The position numbers were made by a program, and so were the translations under genes. Positions 25,068-34,193 of a stretch of DNA of 64,000 nt are shown here, piece after piece. The notes beneath the pieces were generated by a model, which saw only the letters and a program-made list of their open reading frames with translations, was not told the DNA's origin and ran no database searches. The number at the start of each line of letters is the position of its first letter. Position 1 is the first letter of the stretch. The stretch comes from Gordonia westfalica (GTDB lineage Bacteria > Actinomycetota > Actinomycetes > Mycobacteriales > Mycobacteriaceae), in NCBI RefSeq assembly GCF_900105725.1, contig NZ_FNLM01000034.1:1178001-1242000 (forward strand), in the 5' to 3' direction.

Positions 25068-26558
25068 ATGGTGACTCGTGCCCCGATGAAGATGTTGGCG
25101 ATGACCGCTGTGGTCTTCGCCATCGCCGGCTGCTCCGGTGAAGTGCCCCCGGGCGCACCATCCCGACCCCCGGCTCCGGTGTCGACCCCGGTCGTCGCCC
25201 CGCCGGTCGGCGAGGTCACCCCTGCCGGACTCGCAGGCGCGGTCACCCTCGACCGCGTCATGGGTCATGTCCGGGCCTTGCAGCAGATCGCGGACAACCA
25301 CCGCGGGACCCGGGCATCGGGCACACCCGGATACGACGCCTCGGTCGACTACGTCGCCGGACTCCTGCGCACCGCCGGATTCGAGGTCACGACCCCTGAG
25401 TTCGGCTACCAGCGGTTCGACGCCGGACCGGTCGAGCTGACCGCAGGCGGGGACAAGATCGACGCGAACGTCCTCGAGTACTCGGCGGGGACCGGCGACA
25501 AGCCGGTCACCGCGAAACCTGTCGAGGTGGGCGGCCTCGGATGCACCCCGGGCGACTACCCGCCCACCGTGCGCGACTCCGTCGCCGTGGTCACCCGCGG
25601 CGAATGCACCTTCGTCGACAAGGCCCGCACCGCCCAGGCGGCCGGCGCGGTGGGGGTCATCGTGGTCAACACCGAACCGCAGGCGATGCTGGGCTCGACC
25701 CTCGGCCCCGACGACCGGCCGACCATCCCGGTGGTCGGGATCAGCTCCGACGACCGGCAGCGGGTGCGGTCGGCACCGGAGGTACGCCTGTCGGTCGACG
25801 CGGAGACCACCCCGATCACGACCCGCAACGTCATCGCCGAGACCCGCACCGGGTCGGCCGACGACGTCGTGGTGACCGGCGCCCACCTCGACAGCGTCGT
25901 GGAAGGCCCCGGTATGAACGACAACGCGAGCGGCAGCGCGGCGGTCCTCGAGACCGCGTTGCGGCTCGGATCGTCACCGCAGGTCCCCCATCGGCTGCGA
26001 TTCGCCTTCTGGGGCGGCGAGGAGGACGGACTGGTCGGATCGACGGAGTACGTTCGCGGCCTCGACACCGCCGGACGACGCGCCGTCGCGCTGTATCTGA
26101 ACTTCGACATGCTCGCCTCCCCCAACGGCGGGTACTTCACCTACGACGGTGACGACTCCGAACGCAAGGGTGCCGGGGCGGGTCCCGCCGGCTCCGACGG
26201 CATCGAACGCGTCTTCGCGAAGTTCTACGCCGATCGCGGAATCCCCCTCGGTTCGACGGACTTCGACGGCCGATCCGACTACGGCCCGTTCATCGAGGTC
26301 GGTATCCCCTCCGGCGGCGTGCTGACCGGCGCGGAACGGAAGAAGAGCGAGAAGCAGGTGGAGATGTGGGGCGGCAAGGCGGGCGAGCCCTTCGATCCCG
26401 ACTACCACAGCCCGCGCGACACCATCGACAACGTCAACACCGAACTGCTGGCCGTCAACTCCGCAGCCGTCGCCCATGCGGTGGCCACCTATGCTCTCTC
26501 GACGAACGGCCCCGACGGCGTTCCGGCGGTCGGAACGCGGCAGCGAGCCGAAGGCTGA
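25068..26558 (+). CDS. M28 family aminopeptidase, secreted lipoprotein with PA domain
   Basis: A 496-residue protein. Residues 1-22 are a lipoprotein signal peptide with lipobox IAGC. A protease-associated insert lies at about 150-240 (GGLGCTPGDYP, RGECTFVDKARTAQAAGAVG). The di-zinc peptidase residues are all present: GAHLDSV, MNDNASG, GGEEDGLVGS, LNFDML and DYHSPRDT. It resembles LpqL-type mycobacterial aminopeptidases that act in the cell envelope. ATG 25068 begins right before the signal peptide; the frame is open far upstream but that part overlaps the MarR gene. Confidence 0.92.
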   Translation: MVTRAPMKMLAMTAVVFAIAGCSGEVPPGAPSRPPAPVSTPVVAPPVGEVTPAGLAGAVTLDRVMGHVRALQQIADNHRGTRASGTPGYDASVDYVAGLLRTAGFEVTTPEFGYQRFDAGPVELTAGGDKIDANVLEYSAGTGDKPVTAKPVEVGGLGCTPGDYPPTVRDSVAVVTRGECTFVDKARTAQAAGAVGVIVVNTEPQAMLGSTLGPDDRPTIPVVGISSDDRQRVRSAPEVRLSVDAETTPITTRNVIAETRTGSADDVVVTGAHLDSVVEGPGMNDNASGSAAVLETALRLGSSPQVPHRLRFAFWGGEEDGLVGSTEYVRGLDTAGRRAVALYLNFDMLASPNGGYFTYDGDDSERKGAGAGPAGSDGIERVFAKFYADRGIPLGSTDFDGRSDYGPFIEVGIPSGGVLTGAERKKSEKQVEMWGGKAGEPFDPDYHSPRDTIDNVNTELLAVNSAAVAHAVATYALSTNGPDGVPAVGTRQRAEG

Positions 26559-26591
26559 ATCCACCATCGCCGTTCATCCACCGTCGCTGTT

Positions 26592-26605
26592 TGAAAACCA
26601 TTTCC
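26592..26605 (+). promoter_or_regulatory. Candidate Zur/SmtB box
   Basis: TGAAAACCATTTCC, 48 bp upstream of the ArsR start, resembles the half-palindromic TGAAAA-N2-3-TTTTCA boxes of actinobacterial Zur as I recall them. The location fits the zinc-dependent autoregulation of this pair in mycobacteria. Only by-eye similarity. Confidence 0.4.
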
Positions 26606-26652
26606 GTTAGAATGGCCACGTTGCTGACGCGAGCAGCCCGGAAGGAGTGAAG

Positions 26653-27024
26653 ATGTCGACTGAACCGATCGAGGGGTCCGGCCGGCTCGGCGCGTCCGGG
26701 CCGGTCGCGGACTCCGACGCGGCCGCACGGGAGGCGGCTGCCGATCTCCTGCGGGCCCTCGCCTCCCCCACCCGGGTCGCGATCGTCCTGTCGCTGCGCG
26801 AGCGCGTGCAGTGCGTACACGAACTCGTCGGCCACCTCGGCCTGAGCCAGCCCCTCGTCAGCCAGCACCTGCGCGTCCTCAAGGACGCCGGCGTGGTCCG
26901 CGGTCAGCGCAACGGCCGCGAGATCACCTACGAACTGCTCGACGACCACGTCGCCCACATCGTCGTCGACGCACTGGTCCACGCGAACGAGACCCACCCC
27001 GGCCCGTCGGCGGTGTCCGAATGA
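26653..27024 (+). CDS. ArsR/SmtB-family metal-responsive repressor
   Basis: A 123-residue wHTH protein: LASPTRVAIVLSLRERVQCV, the recognition helix LSQPLVSQHLRVLKDAGVV, wing RNGREITYELLDDHVAHIVV. The C-terminal DDHVAHIVVDALVHANE contains the Asp/His spacing of the alpha5 zinc site of SmtB. ATG 26653 follows GAAGGAG. It overlaps the fur-family gene by ATGA, the smtB-zur arrangement of Rv2358-Rv2359, where the product releases DNA on zinc binding. Confidence 0.9.
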   Translation: MSTEPIEGSGRLGASGPVADSDAAAREAAADLLRALASPTRVAIVLSLRERVQCVHELVGHLGLSQPLVSQHLRVLKDAGVVRGQRNGREITYELLDDHVAHIVVDALVHANETHPGPSAVSE

Positions 27025-27452
27025 CCGGCGTCGAGGCGCCCGGCCCGCAGCCGGTCACCGGAGTCCGTTCGACGCGTCAGCGTGCCGCCATCGCCGACGC
27101 CCTCGCCGGCACCGACGACTTCTGCTCCGCGCAGGAACTCCACGAGATCCTCAAGGGCCGTGGCGAATCCATCGGTCTGACCACTGTGTATCGAAACCTC
27201 CAGGCGTTGAGCCAGGCCGGTCAGATCGACGTGCTGTGGGACGGTTCCGGCGAGACCCGTTATCGCCACTGCTCCTCCGGGCACCACCATCACCTGGTGT
27301 GCCGCAGCTGCGGCACCACCGTCGAGGTGCAGGCCGATCCGGTCGAGAAGTGGGCCGCCACCATCGCCGCCGAACACGGCTTCACCGACATCAACCACAC
27401 GGTCGAGGTCTTCGGGCTCTGCTCGGATTGCCAAGGGTGCCAGCGCAACTGA
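27021..27452 (+). CDS. zur: Zinc uptake regulator (Fur family)
   Basis: A 143-residue Fur protein. DNA-binding helix GLTTVYRNLQALSQAGQIDV; metal and dimer region RYRHCSSGHHHHLVCRSCGT; structural zinc Cys pairs CRSCG and CSDCQGC. The HHHH cluster plus two CxxC pairs fits Zur. It represses zinc-uptake and alternative ribosomal protein genes when zinc is replete (family knowledge). Start ATG 27021 in an ATGA overlap with the ArsR gene, hence co-expressed. Confidence 0.92.
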   Translation: MTGVEAPGPQPVTGVRSTRQRAAIADALAGTDDFCSAQELHEILKGRGESIGLTTVYRNLQALSQAGQIDVLWDGSGETRYRHCSSGHHHHLVCRSCGTTVEVQADPVEKWAATIAAEHGFTDINHTVEVFGLCSDCQGCQRN

Positions 27453-27495
27453 CTCCCGCCTGATCGACGTCGCGTGCGACGTCAGGGCGGGACGG

Positions 27496-27897
27496 CTACT
27501 TGGCCACCAGTCGCTCGGCGGCGTCGACCCCGGCGGCGAGCACGATGTGCAGGACCGTCAGCAGCGGCAGGTCGTCGAGCTTTCCGGCGGGAAAGGTGTA
27601 GTACTGCAGGACATCTGTGGTGACGCCGTCCGGATCGGAACGTCGCAGGCTGCCGAAACTCAGCTGTGCGCCGAAGGTCTCCACGTCGTCACGCAGGGTC
27701 GGGGTGTTCGGCAGGTCCATCGCCACCATCTGGGTCAGGGCCAGCACGTCGAGACCGTCCGACAGGGTGAGCACGCGGATCGACGCACGCGTCGGACCCA
27801 CCTGCACCACAACGGATTCCGCGTCGGGACGGTCGGTGGGACCCAACTCGGCCACGATGGCGGCGGCGCGCTCGAGCAGCGCGGCGGCATCGGTCAC
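27496..27897 (-). CDS. YbjN-like/peptide-binding chaperone-fold conserved protein
   Basis: A 133-residue protein occupying the position of Rv2360c. The pattern [40 protein letters not shown] and the following helix resemble the T3SS-chaperone/YbjN fold. It begins in an ATGA overlap with uppS, so it is translated from the recO-uppS transcript. Function is not established; conserved position in Mycobacteriales is the main information. Confidence 0.65.
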   Translation of the reverse strand: MTDAAALLERAAAIVAELGPTDRPDAESVVVQVGPTRASIRVLTLSDGLDVLALTQMVAMDLPNTPTLRDDVETFGAQLSFGSLRRSDPDGVTTDVLQYYTFPAGKLDDLPLLTVLHIVLAAGVDAAERLVAK

Positions 27898-28715
27898 GAC
27901 GGCTTCACCCCACCGAAGCGACGGTCACGGGATGCGTACTCCAGGCAGGCATCCCACAGATCCCGCCGATCGAAGTCGGGGAACAGCTTCTCCTGATAGA
28001 CCATCTCGGCGTAGGCGGACTGCCACAGCAGGAAATTCGAGATCCGCTGCTCACCCGACGGACGCAGGAACAGGTCGACGTCGGGCATGTCGGGTTCGTC
28101 GAGGTAGCGGGCGAAGGTCGACTCGGAGATGCGCTCGGGATCGATCTCTCCGCGTGCCGCGCGCCGGGCGATCTCGCGGGCCGCGTCGGCGATCTCGGCA
28201 CGCCCACCGTAGTTGACGCACATCGTCAGCGTCATCACGGTGTTGTCCTTCGTCAGCTCCTCGGCGATCTCGAGCTCACGAATGACGCTGCGCCACAGGC
28301 GGGGTCGGCGGCCGGCCCAGCGGACCCGCACACCCATCTCGTGCATCTCGTCGCGTCGACGACGAATGACGTCGCGGTTGAAGCCCATCAGGAAGCGCAC
28401 CTCGTCGGGGCTCCGCGACCAGTTCTCGGTCGAGAAGGCATACGCCGACAGCCAACCCACGCCCAATTCGATGCAGCCGCACACGGTGTCCATCAGAACG
28501 GCTTCGCCGCGCTTGTGTCCCTCGGTGCGGGGCAGGCCGCGATCGGTGGCCCAGCGCCCGTTGCCGTCCATCACCAAAGCCACGTGCTTCGGCACGAACT
28601 GGGCGGGGATGGCCGGGGGCCGCGCTCCGCTGGGATGAGGATCCGGCGGACGAACCTCCGTGCGTGGGCTCGTCGGCTTGCGACCCTTCGACGAACTACC
28701 CGGCCGCAACGCCAT
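27894..28715 (-). CDS. uppS: Isoprenyl diphosphate synthase (decaprenyl diphosphate synthase, UppS family)
   Basis: A 273-residue cis-prenyltransferase that makes the long-chain lipid carrier for peptidoglycan, arabinogalactan and mycolate export. The catalytic motif is [46 protein letters not shown] and the C-terminal [19 protein letters not shown] with [15 protein letters not shown] are the other UPPS blocks. The 40-residue basic N-terminal tail matches Rv2361c-type enzymes. It starts 20 bp inside the end of recO. Confidence 0.95.
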   Translation of the reverse strand: MALRPGSSSKGRKPTSPRTEVRPPDPHPSGARPPAIPAQFVPKHVALVMDGNGRWATDRGLPRTEGHKRGEAVLMDTVCGCIELGVGWLSAYAFSTENWSRSPDEVRFLMGFNRDVIRRRRDEMHEMGVRVRWAGRRPRLWRSVIRELEIAEELTKDNTVMTLTMCVNYGGRAEIADAAREIARRAARGEIDPERISESTFARYLDEPDMPDVDLFLRPSGEQRISNFLLWQSAYAEMVYQEKLFPDFDRRDLWDACLEYASRDRRFGGVKPS

Positions 28716-29511
28716 CGTCGACTCTCCTCACCCCGTGATCCGCACCTGGTTCGACACCCGTTTCCATCAGCCTATGAGGCGCCGTGCGCTCGATGAGCGG
28801 CAGGGTTCGCAGCTGACGTTCGAGATGCCATTGCAGATGCGCGGCGGTGAGGCCGCTGGCCTGGCGGCGCAGGGAGTTCGACGACTCCTCCACGTGTTCC
28901 CACTGACCGCGGAACAACGCGTCCATCAGGTCGAGGACGCCGGGCGACGGCGTGGCCGAGCCGGGCGGCCGGCAGTGCAGGCACACTGCCCCACCCGCGG
29001 CGACGTGGAAGGCACGGTGCGGGCCGGGCGTGGCACATCGCGCGCACTCCTCCAGCGCGGGCATCCACCCGGCGCTGTACATCGCGCGCAACAGGTAGGC
29101 GTCGAGGATCAGTTCCCGCGCCCGACGGTCCTCGGCCAGCGCCTGCAACGCACCCACGGTGAGACGGTGGAGCTGGCGCGTCGGGGCCCGCTCCTCGCCC
29201 GCGAGCCGCTCGGCGGTCTCGAGAACCGCACAGGCCGTCGTGTAGCGGCCGTAGTCGGCGACGATCGCGTCGGCGAAGGCGTGCAGGCTGTGCACCTGGG
29301 TGACGACGTCGAGGCTGCGACCCGGATACAGGTGCACGTCGATGTGGGCGAACGGTTCGAGACGGGCGCCGAACTTCGACCGGGTCCGGCGCACCCCCTT
29401 GGCGACCGCGCGCACGAGCCCGTGCTCCGCGGTCAGCAGGGTGATGATGCGGTCGGCCTCGCCCAGCTTGTGCTGGCGGAGCACGACGGCCTCATCCCGG
29501 TAGAACCTCAC
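28696..29511 (-). CDS. recO: DNA repair protein RecO
   Basis: A 271-residue protein of recombinational repair (RecFOR). The N-terminal OB fold reads [20 protein letters not shown]...[17 protein letters not shown]. The helical domain carries the four-Cys zinc finger [14 protein letters not shown]...AVCLHC. It overlaps uppS by 20 bp. Start ATG 29511 opens the first OB strand, so it is secure. Confidence 0.95.
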   Translation of the reverse strand: MRFYRDEAVVLRQHKLGEADRIITLLTAEHGLVRAVAKGVRRTRSKFGARLEPFAHIDVHLYPGRSLDVVTQVHSLHAFADAIVADYGRYTTACAVLETAERLAGEERAPTRQLHRLTVGALQALAEDRRARELILDAYLLRAMYSAGWMPALEECARCATPGPHRAFHVAAGGAVCLHCRPPGSATPSPGVLDLMDALFRGQWEHVEESSNSLRRQASGLTAAHLQWHLERQLRTLPLIERTAPHRLMETGVEPGADHGVRRVDDGVAAG

Positions 29512-29565
29512 CCGCCGATTGTCCCACCGTCTACCGACACCGCCGACCCCGACATGCCAGCGTAG

Positions 29566-31419
29566 TCAGCGTGGGCTGATGTCGAACGAGGTCAGGGGGC
29601 GCAACAGCGACCGCTTCTTCTCGACGTGACCACCCATCCGGTCGAGGATCGAGGTCAGCGCCTCGATGGCCTCGACGATGTACGGACCCTTGTTGAGCAT
29701 GACCCCCTCGGCACGACGACCCATCGCGGCGTCGGTGACCTCCGCGCGCGACGGCACACCCTTTTTCGCCAGACCGTCGAGAACCTGTGTGGCCCAGATG
29801 ACCGGGATGTGGGCTGCCTCGCACAACCAGAGGATCTCCTCCTGGACCTCCGCGAGCCGACCGAACCCGACCTCCACGGCGAGGTCCCCGCGCGCGATCA
29901 TCACACCGACCGCGTCCCACCGCATCGCCTCGAGCAGCATCTGCGGCAGCGATTCGAACGCGGCGCGGGTCTCGACCTTGAGCACGATCCCGACGTTCCC
30001 GGCATCGAGGCGTTCGAGTTCGGCGATCAGGTCGGCGACGTCCTCCGGCGACCGGACGAACGAGAAGTTGACCATGTCCGCGTGCGTCGCCACGAACTCG
30101 AGAGCCGCGCGGTCGTCCGCTGTCAGCGCAGGGATGTGCAGCGTCGTATCCGGGAGGTTGATGCCCTTCTCCGCGCGCAGTTTCGAACCCTTCGGGCCGG
30201 CACGTTCGACGTCGACGACGATCTCGTCGTCGAGCCTCTCCAGCACCCGGCCGGCGATCTTGCCGTCGTCGAAGAGCACCCGATGTCCGGGTTGCACATC
30301 GTCGAAGGCCTCACCGAGTTCACATCCGATCCGATGAGGTCCGACCCTGGTCGCCGGCATCGGCGACAGGTTGCGCTGGAGCCGGATCTCGTCGCCGGTG
30401 CGGATCAGCAGATGCTGACGCTTCTCGGGCAGATCTCCGACGACGACCATGTCACCGGACCGTGTGATCGAGATCGACGCCCCCGACCGGTAGTAGACGG
30501 TGCGGTCGCACTCGGCGTCGATCCCGGCCTCGGACACCCCGACGACGTCGAGACGGCGATGCCGACCACGCGCGTCGCGCAGTTCGAGTGCATCACCGTC
30601 GAACACGGTGTCGACGCCGGCGACCGGGATGATCGCGTCGAGGCCTTCGGGCAGTTCGTGGTCAGGCGCCGGTGGCGTCGTGCTGAACCGCACCCGGGAT
30701 CGCCGTTCGACGGTCCCGTCGTCGGCGCGCACCGGTTTGACCTTCACGACCTTCGGGCCCGGTTCGAGCGGTCCGGTACGGAGTTTGGGTCCGGCCAGGT
30801 CCATCGCCACGCGCACGTGTCCGGGTAGCGCACGCACCGACTCGATCATCCGCGCCCATTCCGCGGGTCCGTCGTGGGCGCAGTTCACCCGTGCCACGTC
30901 CATGCCGGCCGCGCCCATGCGCCGCACCAGGTCGGGTTCGTCGGCGGCCTGCGTCGGCATCGTGACCATCACCCGGCTCGACCGCTCACCGTGCTCGTCG
31001 CCGGGTCGATCGGCGCTGGCGTCGTCGCTTCCGCCGGGGTGCACACTTCCCAGCAACTGATCCCGGTTGGCGCTGAGGACCCGCACACCGTCGGCGAGAT
31101 CACCCCAGATCGGTTGCCGCCGTCGACCTTCGACGAGCGCATCGACGGTTTCGATGACCGTCTCGATCCATGAGTGGACGATTGACTCCATCCGGCCGAG
31201 GCTCGAGAGTCCGTGGGCGGCCATCGACGCCTGCAGCGGCCGCAGGTCGCGACGGCGCACCGTCACGTAGTGCACGAGATTGCGTGCACTCTGCCGGTGC
31301 TGCTCGGCGACTGCTGAGATCAGCGGCCCGGCCATCTCCTCGGCACGGTCGAGCTCGTCTCGCAGGTCATGCAGAGCAGCCGACACCTCCTCGATCGACA
31401 TCTCCACCGGGGTACCCAT
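29566..31419 (-). CDS. Pyruvate kinase-like protein with N-terminal helical extension
   Basis: A 617-residue protein. Residues 1-140 are a helical domain absent from canonical pyruvate kinase (ALHDLRDELDRAEEMAGPLI; ARNLVHYVTVRRRDLRPLQA). From about 148 the TIM-barrel/B-domain pattern follows: VTMPTQAADEPDLVRRMGAA, MDVARVNCAHD, AMDLAGPKLRTG. The second half has GIVLKVETRAAFESLPQ, GVMIARGDLAVEV, IPVIWATQVLDGLAKKGVPS and AEGVMLNKGPYI. The C-terminal allosteric domain is missing. The usual KIEN active-site segment reads KVET. Such proteins form a separate pyruvate-kinase-like family in actinobacteria and some plants; activity is unproven. Confidence 0.75.
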   Translation of the reverse strand: MGTPVEMSIEEVSAALHDLRDELDRAEEMAGPLISAVAEQHRQSARNLVHYVTVRRRDLRPLQASMAAHGLSSLGRMESIVHSWIETVIETVDALVEGRRRQPIWGDLADGVRVLSANRDQLLGSVHPGGSDDASADRPGDEHGERSSRVMVTMPTQAADEPDLVRRMGAAGMDVARVNCAHDGPAEWARMIESVRALPGHVRVAMDLAGPKLRTGPLEPGPKVVKVKPVRADDGTVERRSRVRFSTTPPAPDHELPEGLDAIIPVAGVDTVFDGDALELRDARGRHRRLDVVGVSEAGIDAECDRTVYYRSGASISITRSGDMVVVGDLPEKRQHLLIRTGDEIRLQRNLSPMPATRVGPHRIGCELGEAFDDVQPGHRVLFDDGKIAGRVLERLDDEIVVDVERAGPKGSKLRAEKGINLPDTTLHIPALTADDRAALEFVATHADMVNFSFVRSPEDVADLIAELERLDAGNVGIVLKVETRAAFESLPQMLLEAMRWDAVGVMIARGDLAVEVGFGRLAEVQEEILWLCEAAHIPVIWATQVLDGLAKKGVPSRAEVTDAAMGRRAEGVMLNKGPYIVEAIEALTSILDRMGGHVEKKRSLLRPLTSFDISPR

Positions 31420-31470
31420 ACGTCCACCGTGCCAGGTTTCCCCGAAACGGGGGCGGCCCGAACTGCCTTT

Positions 31471-32877
31471 TCAGCCGGCGTTCACGATCTTGTCGAGCTT
31501 CGGCGGCAGCGTCATGCCACCCGGGTACCGGTGCCAGCCCTTGCGGTCGTAATACTTGGTGCCGAGCAGACCCAGCAGCACACCGACGAGCAGACCGATC
31601 AGGCACTGGATGATCGAGCGGGCCAGGCCAGCGGACAGGTCGGCGTCGAAGTACAGGATCGACCGCACCCCGAGGTAGATGACGTGCATCGGCTCGATCG
31701 CCGCGATCCATTCGAAGAACCGCGGACTGGCCTCCAGCGGCAGGGTCCCGCCCGAGGACGGCAGGCCGAACACCACGAAGAAGACGAGGTTGAACAGCAG
31801 GCCGGCATTGCCGAAAACGGCCATCATCGCGCTTGCGCTCACCCCGACCGCGAAGATCGCGAGGATCGAGATCAGCCACAGCACGAAGGCGTTCGGCAGG
31901 GACGTGCCCACCCACGAGCCCACCGCGATGAACAGGGTCGAGAGGACCACCGCGACGAGGAACATGATGGTCCACTTGGCGGCGAGCGTCGCCCAGCGGC
32001 TGATCGCGAGACGTTCGCGGAGTTGGTAGAACGGGCCGTACTCGATGGGCGTCTGGCCCAGCATGCCGTCGACGACGATGCTCACCATCATCGCGCCGGT
32101 GAAACCGGCCAGCACCAGGAGCAGCGTGAGGTAGAACGCCGACAATCCATTTCCGGCGCCCTGTGGCAGCGGCGTCGGCTCCGACACCGAGACCGCAACC
32201 GGACTGGCGAGCGCGAGCTGGGCGGCGCCGGTGAACGTGACGTCGTTGCGGTCGAGCTGATCGCGCACCTGCGCGGTCAGCTGCTGCCCGACCTCGGCGT
32301 TGACCCGGGTGGTCACCTGCTCGGCGAAGGTCGAGGTGATCGACGACGCGAAGGCGCCGGACCCGCGGTTGATGAAGATGTCGATGGCGGGGCGCGTCGG
32401 CTGCGCCGGGAGCACCGTCGAACGGCCCAGCGCGACCGCACGATTGGTGAAGTTCGAACCGATGACGACGACGCCGTACACCTTGCCGCTGTTCAGTTCG
32501 CCGAGAGCGGTCGACCGATCGGTGCGTCGGACGACGATGCCGTTGTCGGCGGCCGAGGAGATGATGCCGTCGGCGACCTGATCGCCGATGTTCTGCTCGG
32601 TGGCCTTGCCGTCGGCGCCGGTCACCTCGCCGCCGGAGTCCTCGTTGACGAGGGCGATCGGGAAGTCGTGGAGGTGGCGCTGCGGGTCGACGACGGCCGA
32701 CATGTACAACGCGGCCATGAGCGAGAACAGCACCGCGACGAGGATCAGCGGTGCCAGCCAGAACCGTGGTGATCCGAGAACCCCGGCGATGGTCCGTCCA
32801 GTCGGTTCCTCGACCTCCGGCACCTCGTGCGCCCCGCGACCGGTGTCGGCGGCCTCCTGCGACGCGTGCGTTCCCAT
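31471..32877 (-). CDS. DUF3533/YhgE-type ABC-2-like membrane protein
   Basis: A 468-residue membrane protein. One TM helix near residue 40-62 (FWLAPLILVAVLFSLMAALY), a large extracytoplasmic loop of about 180 residues beginning PIALVNEDSGG, then five TM helices in the C-terminal half. The NEDSGG motif and layout match the YhgE/Pip and DUF3533 family, ABC-2 permease-like proteins sometimes used as phage receptors or for lipid/T7SS-linked export. ATG 32877 has GGGGGAGG 6 bases upstream; an in-frame TTG 2 codons earlier overlaps that site. Confidence 0.8.
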   Translation of the reverse strand: MGTHASQEAADTGRGAHEVPEVEEPTGRTIAGVLGSPRFWLAPLILVAVLFSLMAALYMSAVVDPQRHLHDFPIALVNEDSGGEVTGADGKATEQNIGDQVADGIISSAADNGIVVRRTDRSTALGELNSGKVYGVVVIGSNFTNRAVALGRSTVLPAQPTRPAIDIFINRGSGAFASSITSTFAEQVTTRVNAEVGQQLTAQVRDQLDRNDVTFTGAAQLALASPVAVSVSEPTPLPQGAGNGLSAFYLTLLLVLAGFTGAMMVSIVVDGMLGQTPIEYGPFYQLRERLAISRWATLAAKWTIMFLVAVVLSTLFIAVGSWVGTSLPNAFVLWLISILAIFAVGVSASAMMAVFGNAGLLFNLVFFVVFGLPSSGGTLPLEASPRFFEWIAAIEPMHVIYLGVRSILYFDADLSAGLARSIIQCLIGLLVGVLLGLLGTKYYDRKGWHRYPGGMTLPPKLDKIVNAG

Positions 32878-32932
32878 CGACAACCTCCCCCGCGGCCCGT
32901 GTCCGCGAGGACGGTGCCGCCAATCTGCTCGT

Positions 32933-33856
32933 CTAAAAGCCCAGTCGGCGTAGCTGCTTGGGGTCGCGTTGCCAGTCCTTGGCGACCTTCACGTGCAGAT
33001 CCAGGTAGACCTTGGTCCCCAGCAGACGCTCGATCTGTGCGCGGGCAACTGTACCGACCTCTTTCAGGCGCGCACCCTTCCGCCCGATGATGATGCCCTT
33101 CTGGCTGTCCCGCTCGACGAAGAGCACCGCGTGGACGTCGACCATCGGCGGCTGGTCCGGACGCCGGTCCTCACGATCGATGACCTCCTCGATGACGACG
33201 GCGAGCGAATGCGGCAGCTCGTCGTGGACGCCTTCGAGCGCGGCCTCGCGGATGAACTCGGCCATCAGGACCTGTTCGGGTTCGTCGGTGAGCTCACCGT
33301 CGGGATAGAACGCCGGGCCCTCTTCCATCAGGCTGACGAGTACATCGCCGAGGACGTCGACCTGCTTGCCCGACTTCGCCGACACGGGGACGACCTCGGA
33401 GTCCGGGCCGAGGAGTTCGGAGAGCGCCATGAGCTGCTTGGCGACCTGTTCGGGGCCGACCCGGTCGATCTTGGTGACGATGCCGAGAAGCGTGGTGCGC
33501 GGAGCCATCTCGCGCACCTGCGAGATGATCCACCGGTCACCTGGGCCGATCGCCTCGTCGGCCGGGATACAGACGCCGATCACATCGACCTCGGAGTAGG
33601 TGTCGCGGACCAGTTCGTTGAGCCGCTTGCCGAGCAGCGTGCGCGGCCGGTGCAGTCCGGGCGTGTCGACGAGGATGAGCTGGGCGTCCGGCCGGTTGAC
33701 GATCCCGCGGATCGTGTGGCGCGTGGTCTGCGGCCGGTTGGAGGTGATCGCGATCTTCTCCCCCACCAGCGCGTTGGTGAGTGTCGACTTGCCGGTGTTG
33801 GGGCGGCCGACGAAACAGACGAAACCGGAACGGAACTCGGGGCCGGACTCAGACAT
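32933..33856 (-). CDS. era: GTPase Era
   Basis: A 307-residue KH-domain GTPase for 30S ribosome assembly. G-motifs: GRPNTGKSTL (G1), TRHTIRG (G2), VDTPGLHRP (G3), TKID (G4). The C-terminal KH domain contains the GXXG-type loop in SQKGIIIGRKGARLKEVG. ATG 33856 overlaps the stop of the upstream gene by 8 bp; an in-frame start 13 codons upstream is less conserved-looking. Part of phoH-ybeY-corC-cdd-era, all linked by short overlaps or gaps. Confidence 0.96.
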   Translation of the reverse strand: MSESGPEFRSGFVCFVGRPNTGKSTLTNALVGEKIAITSNRPQTTRHTIRGIVNRPDAQLILVDTPGLHRPRTLLGKRLNELVRDTYSEVDVIGVCIPADEAIGPGDRWIISQVREMAPRTTLLGIVTKIDRVGPEQVAKQLMALSELLGPDSEVVPVSAKSGKQVDVLGDVLVSLMEEGPAFYPDGELTDEPEQVLMAEFIREAALEGVHDELPHSLAVVIEEVIDREDRRPDQPPMVDVHAVLFVERDSQKGIIIGRKGARLKEVGTVARAQIERLLGTKVYLDLHVKVAKDWQRDPKQLRRLGF

Positions 33857-34193
33857 CGGCGCCGCCCAGTCGCTGCTGCGGCCGGCCGGCGGCATCGGTG
33901 ACGTACGCGTAGGCCAGCGGGCTCAGTTCGTGCAGGGTCGCCAGGCCGGGATCATCGGCGTCGCCGTTGACGAGCACCGCCGCCTCGAAGGAACTGGCCC
34001 CACTCGAGATCGCCGAGGCGACCGCCACCTGGAGGCCGCTGAGTGTGAGGGTCTCGGTACGGACGTCGGCGCCCGCATAGGTACGGCCGTCGCCGTCACG
34101 AACGGCCGCTCCCGAACGCGCTTCGGCACGCGCGAGCGCGCCACGGGCGAGCACCACGAGCTTCTGATCCTCGTCTGCGAGGGTCTCGGTCAC
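33849..34193 (-). CDS. Cytidine deaminase-like protein
   Basis: A 114-residue protein in the position of Rv2365c. [19 protein letters not shown] and [20 protein letters not shown] resemble the fold of cytidine deaminase (Cys/His/Glu zinc motifs), but no PCxxC or HAE motif is present. It is therefore probably catalytically inert or different in function. GTG 34193 overlaps the stop of the CorC-like gene (GTGA). Confidence 0.7.
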   Translation of the reverse strand: MTETLADEDQKLVVLARGALARAEARSGAAVRDGDGRTYAGADVRTETLTLSGLQVAVASAISSGASSFEAAVLVNGDADDPGLATLHELSPLAYAYVTDAAGRPQQRLGGADV

